A stretch of 64,000 nucleotides of DNA from assembly GCA_015277795.1 (NCBI GenBank), contig CP063848.1:744001-808000 (forward strand), in the 5' to 3' direction. Origin of the DNA: Massilia sp. UMI-21 (GTDB lineage: Bacteria; Pseudomonadota; Gammaproteobacteria; Burkholderiales; Burkholderiaceae_D). A model generated the notes under the pieces. The model was given only the letters and a program-made list of their open reading frames with translations. It was not told where the DNA came from and did no database searches. Shown here piece after piece: positions 21,218 to 29,770 of the stretch. A program made the position numbers and the translations under genes. Within the stretch, counting starts at the first letter, position 1. Each line of letters begins with the position of its first letter.

Positions 21218-23409
21218 CCCCAGGCATGAACAATCGCAGCACCATTCGACTCACCGTGCCGGGCTTCCTGGCGCGCTGTGCAAGGCTTCCCCTGGCGGTC
21301 GTCCTGGCCCTTTGTGCCGGCGCGGCCGCGGCGCAGGGAAATGCCATCGAATCGATCACCGCCAACCAGCAGGGCGCGAACGTGGTCCTGAACATCGCGA
21401 TGCGCCAGGCCCCGGCCAAGCCGCCGATCGGCTTTTCGATCACCAATCCGGCGCGCATCGCGCTCGACTTCGGCGCCACCAGCAATGCCACCGGCAAGAG
21501 CTCCCAGGAGATCAATCTCGGCGACGTACGCAGCCTGAACGTGGTGCAGGCCGGCGAGCGTACCCGCCTGGTGCTGAACCTGGCGCGCGCCCTGAACTAC
21601 GCCACTGCCATCGACGGCAAGTCGGTCATCGTCACCGTCGAGGGCTCGGGCGGCGTGGCCCAGGCCGTGAACGCGGCCGGCATGCCGGTGACCGGCCCGG
21701 CAGCGGTGCCGGCGCCGCGCCAGATGTTGCGCGACCTCGACTTCCGCCGCGGCAGCAACGGCGAAGGCCGCGTCGTGGTCGACCTGCCGAACGGCCAGGT
21801 TGGCGTGGACGTGCGCCAGGTCGGCAACCAGGTGCTCGTCGACTTCCTGCGCACCGGCCTTCCGGAAACGCTGCGCCGGCGCCTCGACGTGACCGATTTC
21901 GGCACCCCCGTATCGCGCATCACCACCAGCGCCCAGGGCGAGAACGTGCGCATGACCATCGATGCGCAAGGCGCCTGGGAACAGTCGGTGTACCAGAGCG
22001 ACACCCAGCTGATCGTCGACGTACGCCCGGTGAAGGAAGACCCGAACCGTCCCGGCGGCACGGCCAATGGCTACCGTGGCGAGAAGCTGTCCTTCAACTT
22101 CCAGAACGTGGAAGTGCGCGCCGCGCTGCAGGCGATCGCCGATATCTCGGGCCTGAACATCATCACCAGCGATGCCGTCACCGGCAACCTGACCCTGCGC
22201 CTGCGCGACGTGCCCTGGGACCAGGCCCTCGACGTGGTCCTGCAGGCCAAGGGCCTGGACATGCGCAAGAACGGCAACGTGCTGTGGATCGCGCCCAAGG
22301 AAGAGCTGCTGACCAAGGAAAAGCTCGAACTCGAGCAGCGCGCCCAGATCGCCGAGCTCGAGCCGCTGCGCTCCGAGATCTTCCAGCTGAACTACCAGAA
22401 GGTCGAGGCCTTCCGCACCGTGTTCGGCCTGGACGCCAGCGGCGCCTCGGTTGCCGGCGACAGCAGGAACCGGGTGCTGTCCAAGCGCGGCAGCGCCATC
22501 GTCGATCCGCGCACCAACCAGCTGTTCGTGACCGACGTCGCGTCGAAGATCGAGGACATCCGCAAGCTGATCCAGAAGACCGACGTCGCCTCGAAGCAGG
22601 TGCTGATCGAGGCGCGCCTGGTGGAAGCGAACGACGGCTTCTCGCGCAACCTCGGCGCCAAGCTCGGCTTCGCCGACCTGCGCACCCTGCGCGGCGGCGA
22701 TTCGGGTTGGCAGGTCAAGGGCAACGAGCGCGTCGCCATCGGCGGCAACCTCACCGGCGTCGGCCAGGTCACCGGCCAGACCCCGGACACCGGCGACGGC
22801 TACACCAATACCACGATGGTCAACCTGCCGGCCGCGCCGATCGGCGGCACCCCGGCTTCCTCGCTGGCCTTCAGCCTGTTCTCCTCGGCCGCCAACCGTT
22901 TCCTCAACCTGGAGCTGTCGGCACTGGAAGCCGACGGCAAGGGCAAGATCATCTCGAGCCCGCGGGTGGTCACCGAAGACAAGCAGATCGCCGTGATCGA
23001 GCAGGGCATCGAACTGCCGTACCAGGTCGCCACCAGCAGCGGCGCGACCTCGATCACCTTCAAGAAGGCCAACCTGCGCCTGGAAGTGACGCCGCAGATC
23101 ACCCCGGACGGCAACGTCGTGCTCGAGGTCGACGTCAACAAGGATTCGAAGGGCGAGGAAACCCGCGCCGGCCCGGCCATCAACACGCAGCACGTGAAGA
23201 CCAAGGTCATGGTCGAGAACGGCGGCACGGTGGTGCTGGGCGGTATCTACCAGCAGACCGAGCGCAACAACGAGCAGAAGGTGCCGCTGCTGGGCGACGT
23301 GCCGGTGCTGGGCTACCTGTTCAAGACCACCGGCCGCGAAAGCACCAAGACCGAACTGCTGGTGTTCATCACGCCGAAGATCGTGAACGACGCCGCGGCG
23401 GGACGCTGA
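21214..23409 (+). CDS. pilQ: Type IV pilus secretin PilQ
   Basis: Forms the outer-membrane ring through which the pilus passes. The 731-residue protein has a signal peptide (cleavage near AAAAQGNAIES) and two AMIN domains (about residues 45-150 and 165-280) that bind peptidoglycan. An N0/STN domain follows (NVEVRAALQAIADISGLNIIT), then N1 repeats (QLNYQKVEAF, NQLFVTDVASKIEDI) and the C-terminal secretin core (VLIEARLVEAND, VVLGGIYQQTE, VPLLGDVPVLGYLFK). GGAGACCGGGAA precedes the start. Last gene of the pil operon. Confidence 0.95.
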   Translation: MTPGMNNRSTIRLTVPGFLARCARLPLAVVLALCAGAAAAQGNAIESITANQQGANVVLNIAMRQAPAKPPIGFSITNPARIALDFGATSNATGKSSQEINLGDVRSLNVVQAGERTRLVLNLARALNYATAIDGKSVIVTVEGSGGVAQAVNAAGMPVTGPAAVPAPRQMLRDLDFRRGSNGEGRVVVDLPNGQVGVDVRQVGNQVLVDFLRTGLPETLRRRLDVTDFGTPVSRITTSAQGENVRMTIDAQGAWEQSVYQSDTQLIVDVRPVKEDPNRPGGTANGYRGEKLSFNFQNVEVRAALQAIADISGLNIITSDAVTGNLTLRLRDVPWDQALDVVLQAKGLDMRKNGNVLWIAPKEELLTKEKLELEQRAQIAELEPLRSEIFQLNYQKVEAFRTVFGLDASGASVAGDSRNRVLSKRGSAIVDPRTNQLFVTDVASKIEDIRKLIQKTDVASKQVLIEARLVEANDGFSRNLGAKLGFADLRTLRGGDSGWQVKGNERVAIGGNLTGVGQVTGQTPDTGDGYTNTTMVNLPAAPIGGTPASSLAFSLFSSAANRFLNLELSALEADGKGKIISSPRVVTEDKQIAVIEQGIELPYQVATSSGATSITFKKANLRLEVTPQITPDGNVVLEVDVNKDSKGEETRAGPAINTQHVKTKVMVENGGTVVLGGIYQQTERNNEQKVPLLGDVPVLGYLFKTTGRESTKTELLVFITPKIVNDAAAGR

Positions 23410-23461
23410 TCCCCCTCGGGGAAAGCATCACAACGACATAACAACAGGAAGAACAGAAGTC

Positions 23462-25441
23462 ATGGACCACTCTCCAAAACAGGACACCCTGGCGTCGATC
23501 GGCCGCTGGACCGCCATCGGCCTGGCCGCAGCCCTCTTGAGCGCCTGCGGCGGCGGCGGCGGCGATCCGGGCAGCGCCGGCGGCAGCGGCAGCACCGGTT
23601 CCGGCGGCACCGGCAGCACCCCGACCCCGACGGTGCCGGCCACGCCGACCGTGGCGGTCAGCTTCGTGAACGCGAGCGGCCAGGCCAGCAATTCGCTCAC
23701 GGGCGCTACCCCGCTCACCGTGCGTGCCCTGGTGCTCGACCAGGCCGGGAAGCCGGTGCCGAATGCGCTCGTCTCGTTCGCCACCGATCCGGCGCTGGCG
23801 GTTTTTTCGCCAACTGCCGGCACCAGCCTGACTGATGCTAGCGGCGTCGCCACCGTGACCCTGCGCACCGCCAGCCTGTCGGCCGGCGGCGCCGGCAAGG
23901 TCACGGCGACCACGACCGTCGCCGGCGCCACGCTGACCAGCGAAGCCAACTATTCGGTCGGCGCTACCGCGCTCACCTTCAGCACGCTGCGCCTATCGCA
24001 GACGAGCATTGCCGCCTATGGTTCGACCGAGGTGTCGGTCGATGTTCTGGCAAACGGCGTCGCCTATACCGGACAGCAGGTCACCGTGCGCTTCAGTTCC
24101 GCCTGCGTTACCGCGGGCAAGGCCACGCTGGCGGCCTCCGTCGCGACCAACCAGGGCAAAGCCATGGCAGTCTACCGCGACCAGGGTTGCGGCAACGACG
24201 ATGTCATCACCGCGTCGGCCGATGGCGTCGGCACGCCCGTGACCGCAACGCTCAAGATCGCGCCGCCTGCGGCGTCGTCGGTGCAGTTCGTGTCGGCCGC
24301 GCCGCTGGAAAAGTCCATCGTGATCCGCGGCCAGGGCGGCGTCGGTCGTACCGAAACCGCCACCTTGCGCTACCGCGTGTTTGACATCTTCGACCGCCCG
24401 CTGGTGGGCCAGCGCGTCGACTTCTCGGTGATCCCGAATAGCGCAGTAACGCTCAACAAGGCCACCGACACGACCGACCAGAACGGGGAGGTCATCACGA
24501 CGGTCAATTCGCTCGATACGCCGACCACTTTCCGGGTCCAGGCGACGTTGCCGAACACGGCTACCGCCACGCGCCCGAACATCTCCACCCTTTCCGACTC
24601 GATCGTCGTCACCACCGGCCTGCCGGTGCAGCGCTCGCTGTCGCTGAGCACCTCTGTTTCGAACGTCGAGGGATGGCGCGTCGACAGCGGTACGACCACG
24701 CCAGCCAGCGTCGTCAGCATCCTGCTTGCCGACCAGTCTGGCAATCCGGTCCCGGACGGCACGCCAGTCGTGTTCCAGACGAACCTCGGCGCGATCGGCT
24801 CGTCCGACAAGGGGGGCTGCAATACCGTCAACGGTGGCTGCTCGGTGGACTTCCGCACCCAGAATCCCCGTGTTGCGGTGCCTGGACAGCCGGCAACTCC
24901 CTGCAATACCTTGGCCGGCAGCACGCCCGACAGCCCGCGCGCGGGCGTCGCAACGATCTGCGCCAGCACGACCGACGGCAGCAACACGCAGTTCGCGAAG
25001 ACGGCGATCTTCTTCAGCGGCAGCTTTGCTGACAACATTTACCTCAACGGCTCGACCACGCCGCTGCCGAACCGGCTGGTGGAGATCGGCCCGGTTCCTT
25101 CGGACAATCCGCTGGTCTTTACGCTGCAGCTGAATGACCTGAACCTCAATCCGCTGCCAGCCAGCTCGACCGTAGAGGTTACCGCCATCGCCAACGCCTC
25201 GGTTGTCGGCGTGGTCCCGGCGACCGTGCCGAACATCCTGCCACACAACCTGGCGGGCGTGGACGACCATACCGGCAGCAACGCCGCCGGCCCCCAGGGT
25301 TCGACCCATCGTTTCACCATCAGCAGCGCCGCTCCCAAGCCTTGCACGGCAGGCAGCGTCGCCACCTTCGACGTGACGGTGACTACGCCGAAGGGCAGCA
25401 CGACCTCGGTTCCATTCAAGGTCACGTTCAGCTGCCCTTGA
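23462..25441 (+). CDS. Lipoprotein with bacterial Ig-like (Big-1/invasin-type) repeats
   Basis: A 659-residue surface or periplasmic lipoprotein. The signal ends in the lipobox LLSAC (Cys at about residue 29) followed by a Gly/Ser/Thr-rich linker. After it are repeated Big-1-like modules with the signature D.[12 protein letters not shown] / [10 protein letters not shown], most clearly at about residues 68-140, 290-370 and 410-480. Paired cysteines (SSACV / DQGCGN and [12 protein letters not shown]) suggest disulfides. The partner is unknown; the fold points to an adhesin or structural role. It follows pilQ after 52 bp and may be cotranscribed, and it separates pilQ from aroK, which are usually adjacent. 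Confidence 0.8.
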   Translation: MDHSPKQDTLASIGRWTAIGLAAALLSACGGGGGDPGSAGGSGSTGSGGTGSTPTPTVPATPTVAVSFVNASGQASNSLTGATPLTVRALVLDQAGKPVPNALVSFATDPALAVFSPTAGTSLTDASGVATVTLRTASLSAGGAGKVTATTTVAGATLTSEANYSVGATALTFSTLRLSQTSIAAYGSTEVSVDVLANGVAYTGQQVTVRFSSACVTAGKATLAASVATNQGKAMAVYRDQGCGNDDVITASADGVGTPVTATLKIAPPAASSVQFVSAAPLEKSIVIRGQGGVGRTETATLRYRVFDIFDRPLVGQRVDFSVIPNSAVTLNKATDTTDQNGEVITTVNSLDTPTTFRVQATLPNTATATRPNISTLSDSIVVTTGLPVQRSLSLSTSVSNVEGWRVDSGTTTPASVVSILLADQSGNPVPDGTPVVFQTNLGAIGSSDKGGCNTVNGGCSVDFRTQNPRVAVPGQPATPCNTLAGSTPDSPRAGVATICASTTDGSNTQFAKTAIFFSGSFADNIYLNGSTTPLPNRLVEIGPVPSDNPLVFTLQLNDLNLNPLPASSTVEVTAIANASVVGVVPATVPNILPHNLAGVDDHTGSNAAGPQGSTHRFTISSAAPKPCTAGSVATFDVTVTTPKGSTTSVPFKVTFSCP

Positions 25442-25457
25442 GCTTGAAGCAAGGGTT

Positions 25458-25488
25458 TTGACGCAAAAAGAGGCGGCCAGTCTATACT
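25458..25488 (+). promoter_or_regulatory. Possible aroKB promoter overlapping the terminator
   Basis: TTGACG (25458-25463) and TATACT (25483-25488) are separated by 19 bp. The -10 box is in the loop/stem of the terminator hairpin. The spacer is longer than ideal, so this is only a candidate for the start of aroKB transcription. Confidence 0.35.
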
Positions 25489-25502
25489 GGCCGTCTTTTT
25501 TT
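25464..25502 (+). terminator. Intrinsic terminator after the Big-1 lipoprotein gene
   Basis: Stem GGCGGCCAGT / ACTGGCCGTC (one G-U pair) with loop CTAT is followed by TTTTTTTT. It ends only 18 bp before the aroK GTG, so the fusion gene needs its own promoter or readthrough. Confidence 0.85.
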
Positions 25503-25520
25503 ATTTCTGCGGACCTGGCA

Positions 25521-27230
25521 GTGCCTCATCCCAAGAACAACAACATCTTCCTGGTCGGCCTGATGGGGTCGGGGAAGACCACCATCGGGCGCCAGCTTGC
25601 GCGCAGGCTCGGCATGCGCTTCGTCGACTCCGACCACGAGATCGAAGCCCGTACCGGCGCCTCGATCCCCTGGATCTTCGAGATCGAGGGAGAAGGCAGC
25701 TTCCGGCGCCGTGAAGCGGACATGATCCGGGCGCTGACCGCGCAGGCCGGCCTGGTGCTGGCCACCGGCGGCGGCGCCGTGCTGAACCCGGCCAGCCGCG
25801 CGCTGCTGGCCGAGCGCGGCACCGTGATCTACCTGCGCGCCTCGATCGGCAGCATCCTTCAGCGCACCTCGCACGACAAGAACCGTCCGCTGCTGCAGAC
25901 CGCCGACCCGCGCGCCAAACTGGAAGAACTGCTGGCCCAGCGCGACCCCCTGTACCGCGAGATTGCGGACCTCGTCATCGACACCGGCCGACCTAACGTA
26001 CAATCGATGGTACAGACCATTTTGGACCAGCTCGCCGTGCAGGAGGCCGCGCATGCAAGCGCTCACGCAGCCGCCCATGCAGCCCATTTTGCGCGCCGGC
26101 TGGCAAGCGACCCCATGAACGCGATGAACCAACCCGGCCCCACCATTCTCAACGTCGAACTGGGAGAGCGCAGCTACCCGATCACGATCGGCCCGCGGCT
26201 GCTGGACGACGCCGCGCTGCTGGCGCGCCACATCGACGGCGGCAAGGCCGCCATCGTCACCAACACCACCGTCGCGCCGCTGTACCTGGCGCGCGTCGCC
26301 GGCGCCCTGCGCGCGGCGGGCCGCGAAGTGGTCGAGATCGTCCTGCCCGATGGCGAAGAGCATAAAACCTGGCAGTCGCTGAACCTGGTGTTCGACGCGC
26401 TGCTCCAGCACAAATGCGACCGCAAGACCACGATCGTGGCGCTGGGCGGCGGCGTGATCGGCGACCTGGCCGGCTTCGCCGCCTCCAGCTACATGCGCGG
26501 CGTGCCCTTCGTGCAGGTGCCGACCACGCTGCTGTCGCAGGTCGATTCCTCGGTGGGCGGCAAGACCGGCATCAACCACCCGCTGGGCAAGAACATGATC
26601 GGCGCGTTCTACCAGCCGCGCGCCGTGATCGCCGACACCGCCACCCTCGACACCCTGCCGGCGCGCGAGCTGGCGGCCGGCCTGGCCGAGGTGATCAAGC
26701 ACGGCGCCATCCTGGATGCCGCCTACTTCGACTGGATCGAGGCCAACATCGCCAGGCTGGTGGCGCGCGAGCCGGAAGCGATGGCCCATGCCATCGCACG
26801 CTCCTGCGAGATCAAGGCCGAGGTGGTGCGCAAGGACGAACGCGAAGGCGGCCTGCGCGCCGTGCTCAACTTCGGCCACACCTTCGGCCACGCGATCGAG
26901 GCGGGCCTGGGCTTCGGCACCTGGCTGCACGGCGAAGCGGTGGGCTGCGGCATGGTGATGGCGGCCGACCTGTCGGCGCGCCTCGGCCTGGTCGACGTGG
27001 CGACGGTGCGGCGCGTGCGCAGCCTGGTGAAGGCGGCCGGCCTGCCGACCGTGGCGCCGGACCTCGGCGCCGAGCGCTGGATCGAGCTGATGGCCGTGGA
27101 CAAGAAGAACGAGGGCGGGGAGATCAAGTTCATCCTGCTCAAGCCGCTGGGAAGCCCGTCGATCACGACGGTGCCGCCCGAGGTCCTGAAGGCCACCCTG
27201 GACGCCTGCGTGGCCGCCGACAAGGAGTGA
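25521..27230 (+). CDS. aroKB: Fused shikimate kinase / 3-dehydroquinate synthase (AroK-AroB)
   Basis: Two shikimate-pathway enzymes in one uninterrupted frame of 569 residues. Residues 1-175 are AroK: P-loop [32 protein letters not shown] and the lid [11 protein letters not shown]. Residues 175-198 are an Ala/His-rich linker. Residues from about 199 ([17 protein letters not shown]) are Aro[38 protein letters not shown] and the metal-binding [11 protein letters not shown]. In most proteobacteria these are two adjacent genes. Here no stop separates them, although an internal ATG at 26115 could still give free AroB. The GTG at 25521 is chosen since any earlier start would lie in the terminator. 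Confidence 0.88.
   Translation: MPHPKNNNIFLVGLMGSGKTTIGRQLARRLGMRFVDSDHEIEARTGASIPWIFEIEGEGSFRRREADMIRALTAQAGLVLATGGGAVLNPASRALLAERGTVIYLRASIGSILQRTSHDKNRPLLQTADPRAKLEELLAQRDPLYREIADLVIDTGRPNVQSMVQTILDQLAVQEAAHASAHAAAHAAHFARRLASDPMNAMNQPGPTILNVELGERSYPITIGPRLLDDAALLARHIDGGKAAIVTNTTVAPLYLARVAGALRAAGREVVEIVLPDGEEHKTWQSLNLVFDALLQHKCDRKTTIVALGGGVIGDLAGFAASSYMRGVPFVQVPTTLLSQVDSSVGGKTGINHPLGKNMIGAFYQPRAVIADTATLDTLPARELAAGLAEVIKHGAILDAAYFDWIEANIARLVAREPEAMAHAIARSCEIKAEVVRKDEREGGLRAVLNFGHTFGHAIEAGLGFGTWLHGEAVGCGMVMAADLSARLGLVDVATVRRVRSLVKAAGLPTVAPDLGAERWIELMAVDKKNEGGEIKFILLKPLGSPSITTVPPEVLKATLDACVAADKE
26053..26118 (+). other. Nested 21-codon frame with strong SD at the aroK/aroB junction
   Basis: In the +1 frame relative to aroKB, AGGAGG (26041-26046) precedes an ATG by 6 nt; the 21 codons end at a TGA (26116-26118) that overlaps the candidate aroB ATG (26115-26117) as ATGA. 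This is the geometry of a leader peptide for translational coupling. It may instead be a remnant of the ancestral two-gene junction. Confidence 0.3.
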
Positions 27231-27235
27231 ACGCC

Positions 27236-28381
27236 ATGGACTTCGACGCACGCCTTGCCCCTTACGCAGCCCATTCGTCGAAGTCGCGCGGCCGTACGCA
27301 CATCGAGCCGCCGGCAGGATCGCGCAGCGAATACCAGCGCGACCGCGACCGCATCATCCACTCGACCGCCTTCCGCCGGCTCGAGTACAAGACCCAGGTC
27401 TTCCTGAACCACGAGGGCGACCTGTTCCGCACGCGGCTCACGCACAGCATCGAAGTGGCGCAGATCGGCCGTACCCTGGCGCGCAGCCTGCAGCTGAACG
27501 AAGACCTGGTCGAGGCCACCGCGCTGGCGCACGATCTCGGGCACACGCCTTTCGGCCACGTGGGCCAGGACGTGCTCAACGAGTGCATGAAGGACCACGG
27601 CGGCTTCGAGCACAACCTGCAGAGCCTGCGCGTGGTGGACGAGCTGGAAGAGCACTACGGCGCCTTCAACGGCCTCAATCTCACCTTCGAGACGCGCGAG
27701 GGCATCCTCAAGCACTGCTCGCTGGCCAATGCGCGCCAGCTGGGCGAGCTCGGGCACCGCTTCATGGACCGTAGCCAGCCCAGCCTGGAAGCGCAGCTGA
27801 CCAACCTGGCCGACGAAATCGCCTACAACAACCACGACATCGACGACGGCCTGCGCTCCGGGCTGTTGACGATGGCGCAGATGGACGAAGTGGAGCTGTT
27901 CGCGCGCCACCGGCATACGGTGGAAATGCAGTATCCGGGCCTGCCGGGGCGGCGCGCCTTGTACGAGACGATCCGCCTGATGATCACGGCAATGACGGCC
28001 GACCTGGTCGAGACCTCGCGGGCCCTGTTGCTGGAAGCGGCGCCGCAGAGCATCGATGACGTGCGCGCGTCGCCGCCCTTGATCCGCTTCTCGCCGCAGA
28101 TGCGCGCCGAGACCACCGCCCTCAAACGCTTCCTGTACGCGAATCTCTACCGCCACTTCCAGGTGAACCGCATGCGCGTCAAGGCCAGCCGCATCGTGCG
28201 CGAACTGTTCGACGCCTTCATGACGGACCCGGTGCTGCTGCCGAACGACTACCAGGTGCAGGGGGAGGGTGAGGAAAACGCGATGCTGCAGGCCAGGAAG
28301 ATCGCGGATTACATCGCGGGCATGACGGACCGCTACGCCATCCGGGAACATCGGCGCATCTTCTCGCTCGACCATTTCTGA
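27236..28381 (+). CDS. dgt: Deoxyguanosinetriphosphate triphosphohydrolase (dGTPase-like)
   Basis: HD-domain hydrolase that cleaves dNTPs to deoxynucleoside and triphosphate. The 381-residue protein has the family N-terminus ([20 protein letters not shown]) and the HD metal site: His in [14 protein letters not shown] in [13 protein letters not shown], and a later Asp in [12 protein letters not shown]. The start at 27236 is 5 bp after aroKB and AAGGAG overlaps the aroKB end, so it is in the same operon. The aroB-dgt order is widespread in proteobacteria. Confidence 0.92.
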   Translation: MDFDARLAPYAAHSSKSRGRTHIEPPAGSRSEYQRDRDRIIHSTAFRRLEYKTQVFLNHEGDLFRTRLTHSIEVAQIGRTLARSLQLNEDLVEATALAHDLGHTPFGHVGQDVLNECMKDHGGFEHNLQSLRVVDELEEHYGAFNGLNLTFETREGILKHCSLANARQLGELGHRFMDRSQPSLEAQLTNLADEIAYNNHDIDDGLRSGLLTMAQMDEVELFARHRHTVEMQYPGLPGRRALYETIRLMITAMTADLVETSRALLLEAAPQSIDDVRASPPLIRFSPQMRAETTALKRFLYANLYRHFQVNRMRVKASRIVRELFDAFMTDPVLLPNDYQVQGEGEENAMLQARKIADYIAGMTDRYAIREHRRIFSLDHF

Positions 28382-28383
28382 CT

Positions 28384-28648
28384 CTGGAGCCGCCAGCCAC
28401 GCGTTCAACATGCGCACGAACAGACGCACGGGCGACATCAGCGTGGTTTGAACGCGTGGGCGGCGCTCACGGACCCGCCTGTCATCTTCCCGGGTAGAGC
28501 CGCCCACCCTACGAACTGGAGCCGCCGGCCACGCGTTCAACATGCGCACGAACAGACGCACGGGCGACATCGGCGTGGTTTGAACGCGTGGGCGGCGCTC
28601 ACGGACCGCCTGGTCATATTCCCGGGTAGAGCCGCCCACCCTACGACC
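28384..28648. repeat. Two tandem 132-bp copies of the CCACCCTAC-family repeat
   Basis: Bases 28384-28515 and 28516-28648 are near-identical direct repeats, each starting CTGGAGCCGCC and ending GCCGCCCACCCTACGA. Each contains CGCGTTCAA and its inverted partner TTTGAACGCG. They fill the convergent gap between dgt and mutY. Confidence 0.85.
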
Positions 28649-28666
28649 AGCTGGTGCGCCGCGACC

Positions 28667-29770
28667 TCACCCGAACAATCCCGGCTGCGCCAATTCCTGC
28701 AGCAGCTTCTTCACCGGCGCCGGCAGCGGGGCGGTTCCGATCGCATGCAGGTCCCACCACAGGTGGCGCCCGGTCGCGCCCGCGCGCGCCGCCAGCCGCA
28801 CCTGCCACGGCGCGATGTGCAGCTTGTAGTGCGTGAACACGTGCACCAGCGGCCTGAGCGCCTCCACTTCGTCCACCGTTCCGAACTGCGCCGCAGCGGC
28901 AGCCACGTCGGGGGACGACACCGCCTCGACGTCCACGGCCAGGTGTCCGTCGACTTCCGGCAGCGACAGCAGGCCGCCCCAGATCCCGCTGCCAGGCCGC
29001 TGCTCCAGCAGCACCTGTCCGCGATCGATGATGACCAGCAGCGCCGCGCGCTTCTCCGGCGTGGTCTTCTTCGGCTTGCGCACCGGGAGCTCGGCCGTGC
29101 GCCCGCTGGCATGGGCCACGCAACGCGCCTGTAGTGGACAGCGCGGGCAATCCGGCCGGCTGCGCGTGCACAAGGTCGCGCCCAGGTCCATCAGGCCCTG
29201 CGTATAGGATTCGATGCCTTGCTCCGGCAGCAGCGCATCGGCGCGGCGCCACAACGCGTCCTCGACGCGCTTCTCGCCCGGATACTGGTCGATGCCGAAC
29301 ACCCGCGCGAACACGCGCTTGACGTTCCCGTCCAGGATCGCGGCGCGCGCGCCGCTGGAGAAGGCGGCGATCGCCGCCGCGGTCGAGCGGCCGATGCCGG
29401 GCAGCCCGGCCAGCAGCGCCGGGTCGCTCGGGAACACCCCGTCGTAATCCTGCACCACGCGCTTGGCGCAGGCATGCAGGTTGCGTGCCCGGGTGTAGTA
29501 ACCCAGGCCGCTCCAGTGCGCCATCACGTCCTCTGGCGGCGCTTCGGCCAGCGCCTGCACGGTCGGGAAGCGCTCCAGGAAGCGCGCGTAGTAGCCGAGT
29601 ACCGCCGCCACCTGGGTCTGCTGCAGCATGATCTCGGACAGCCAGATGCGGTAGGCATCCGTCGTGTTCTGCCAGGGCAGGGTGTGGCGGCCGTGGCTGC
29701 GCTGCCAGTCGATCACCGCCTGCGAGAAGGTCGGGTCGGCCAGCTGGTCGAATTCGGTAAGGCGTTTCAT
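28667..29770 (-). CDS. mutY: A/G-specific adenine DNA glycosylase MutY
   Basis: Removes adenine mispaired with 8-oxoguanine. The 367-residue protein has the catalytic Glu in SEIMLQQTQV, helix-hairpin-helix LAGLPGIGRSTAAAI, catalytic Asp in AAILDGNVKRV and the 4Fe-4S ligands C-x6-C-x2-C-x5-C (CTRSRPDCPRCPLQARC). The C-terminal NUDIX-like domain that recognises 8-oxoG begins near residue 232 (ALLVIIDRGQVLLEQR). The start at 29770 overlaps the stop of the upstream dynamin-like gene (ATGA), so the two are coupled. Confidence 0.94.
   Translation of the reverse strand: MKRLTEFDQLADPTFSQAVIDWQRSHGRHTLPWQNTTDAYRIWLSEIMLQQTQVAAVLGYYARFLERFPTVQALAEAPPEDVMAHWSGLGYYTRARNLHACAKRVVQDYDGVFPSDPALLAGLPGIGRSTAAAIAAFSSGARAAILDGNVKRVFARVFGIDQYPGEKRVEDALWRRADALLPEQGIESYTQGLMDLGATLCTRSRPDCPRCPLQARCVAHASGRTAELPVRKPKKTTPEKRAALLVIIDRGQVLLEQRPGSGIWGGLLSLPEVDGHLAVDVEAVSSPDVAAAAAQFGTVDEVEALRPLVHVFTHYKLHIAPWQVRLAARAGATGRHLWWDLHAIGTAPLPAPVKKLLQELAQPGLFG

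Noticed and set aside
21088..23193. 701-codon frame opposite pilQ
   Set aside because: Mirror frame of a well-conserved secretin gene, with no motif and no ribosome binding site.
28384..28648. CRISPR array
   Set aside because: Only two long near-identical units with no spacers; they belong to the palindromic intergenic repeat family.
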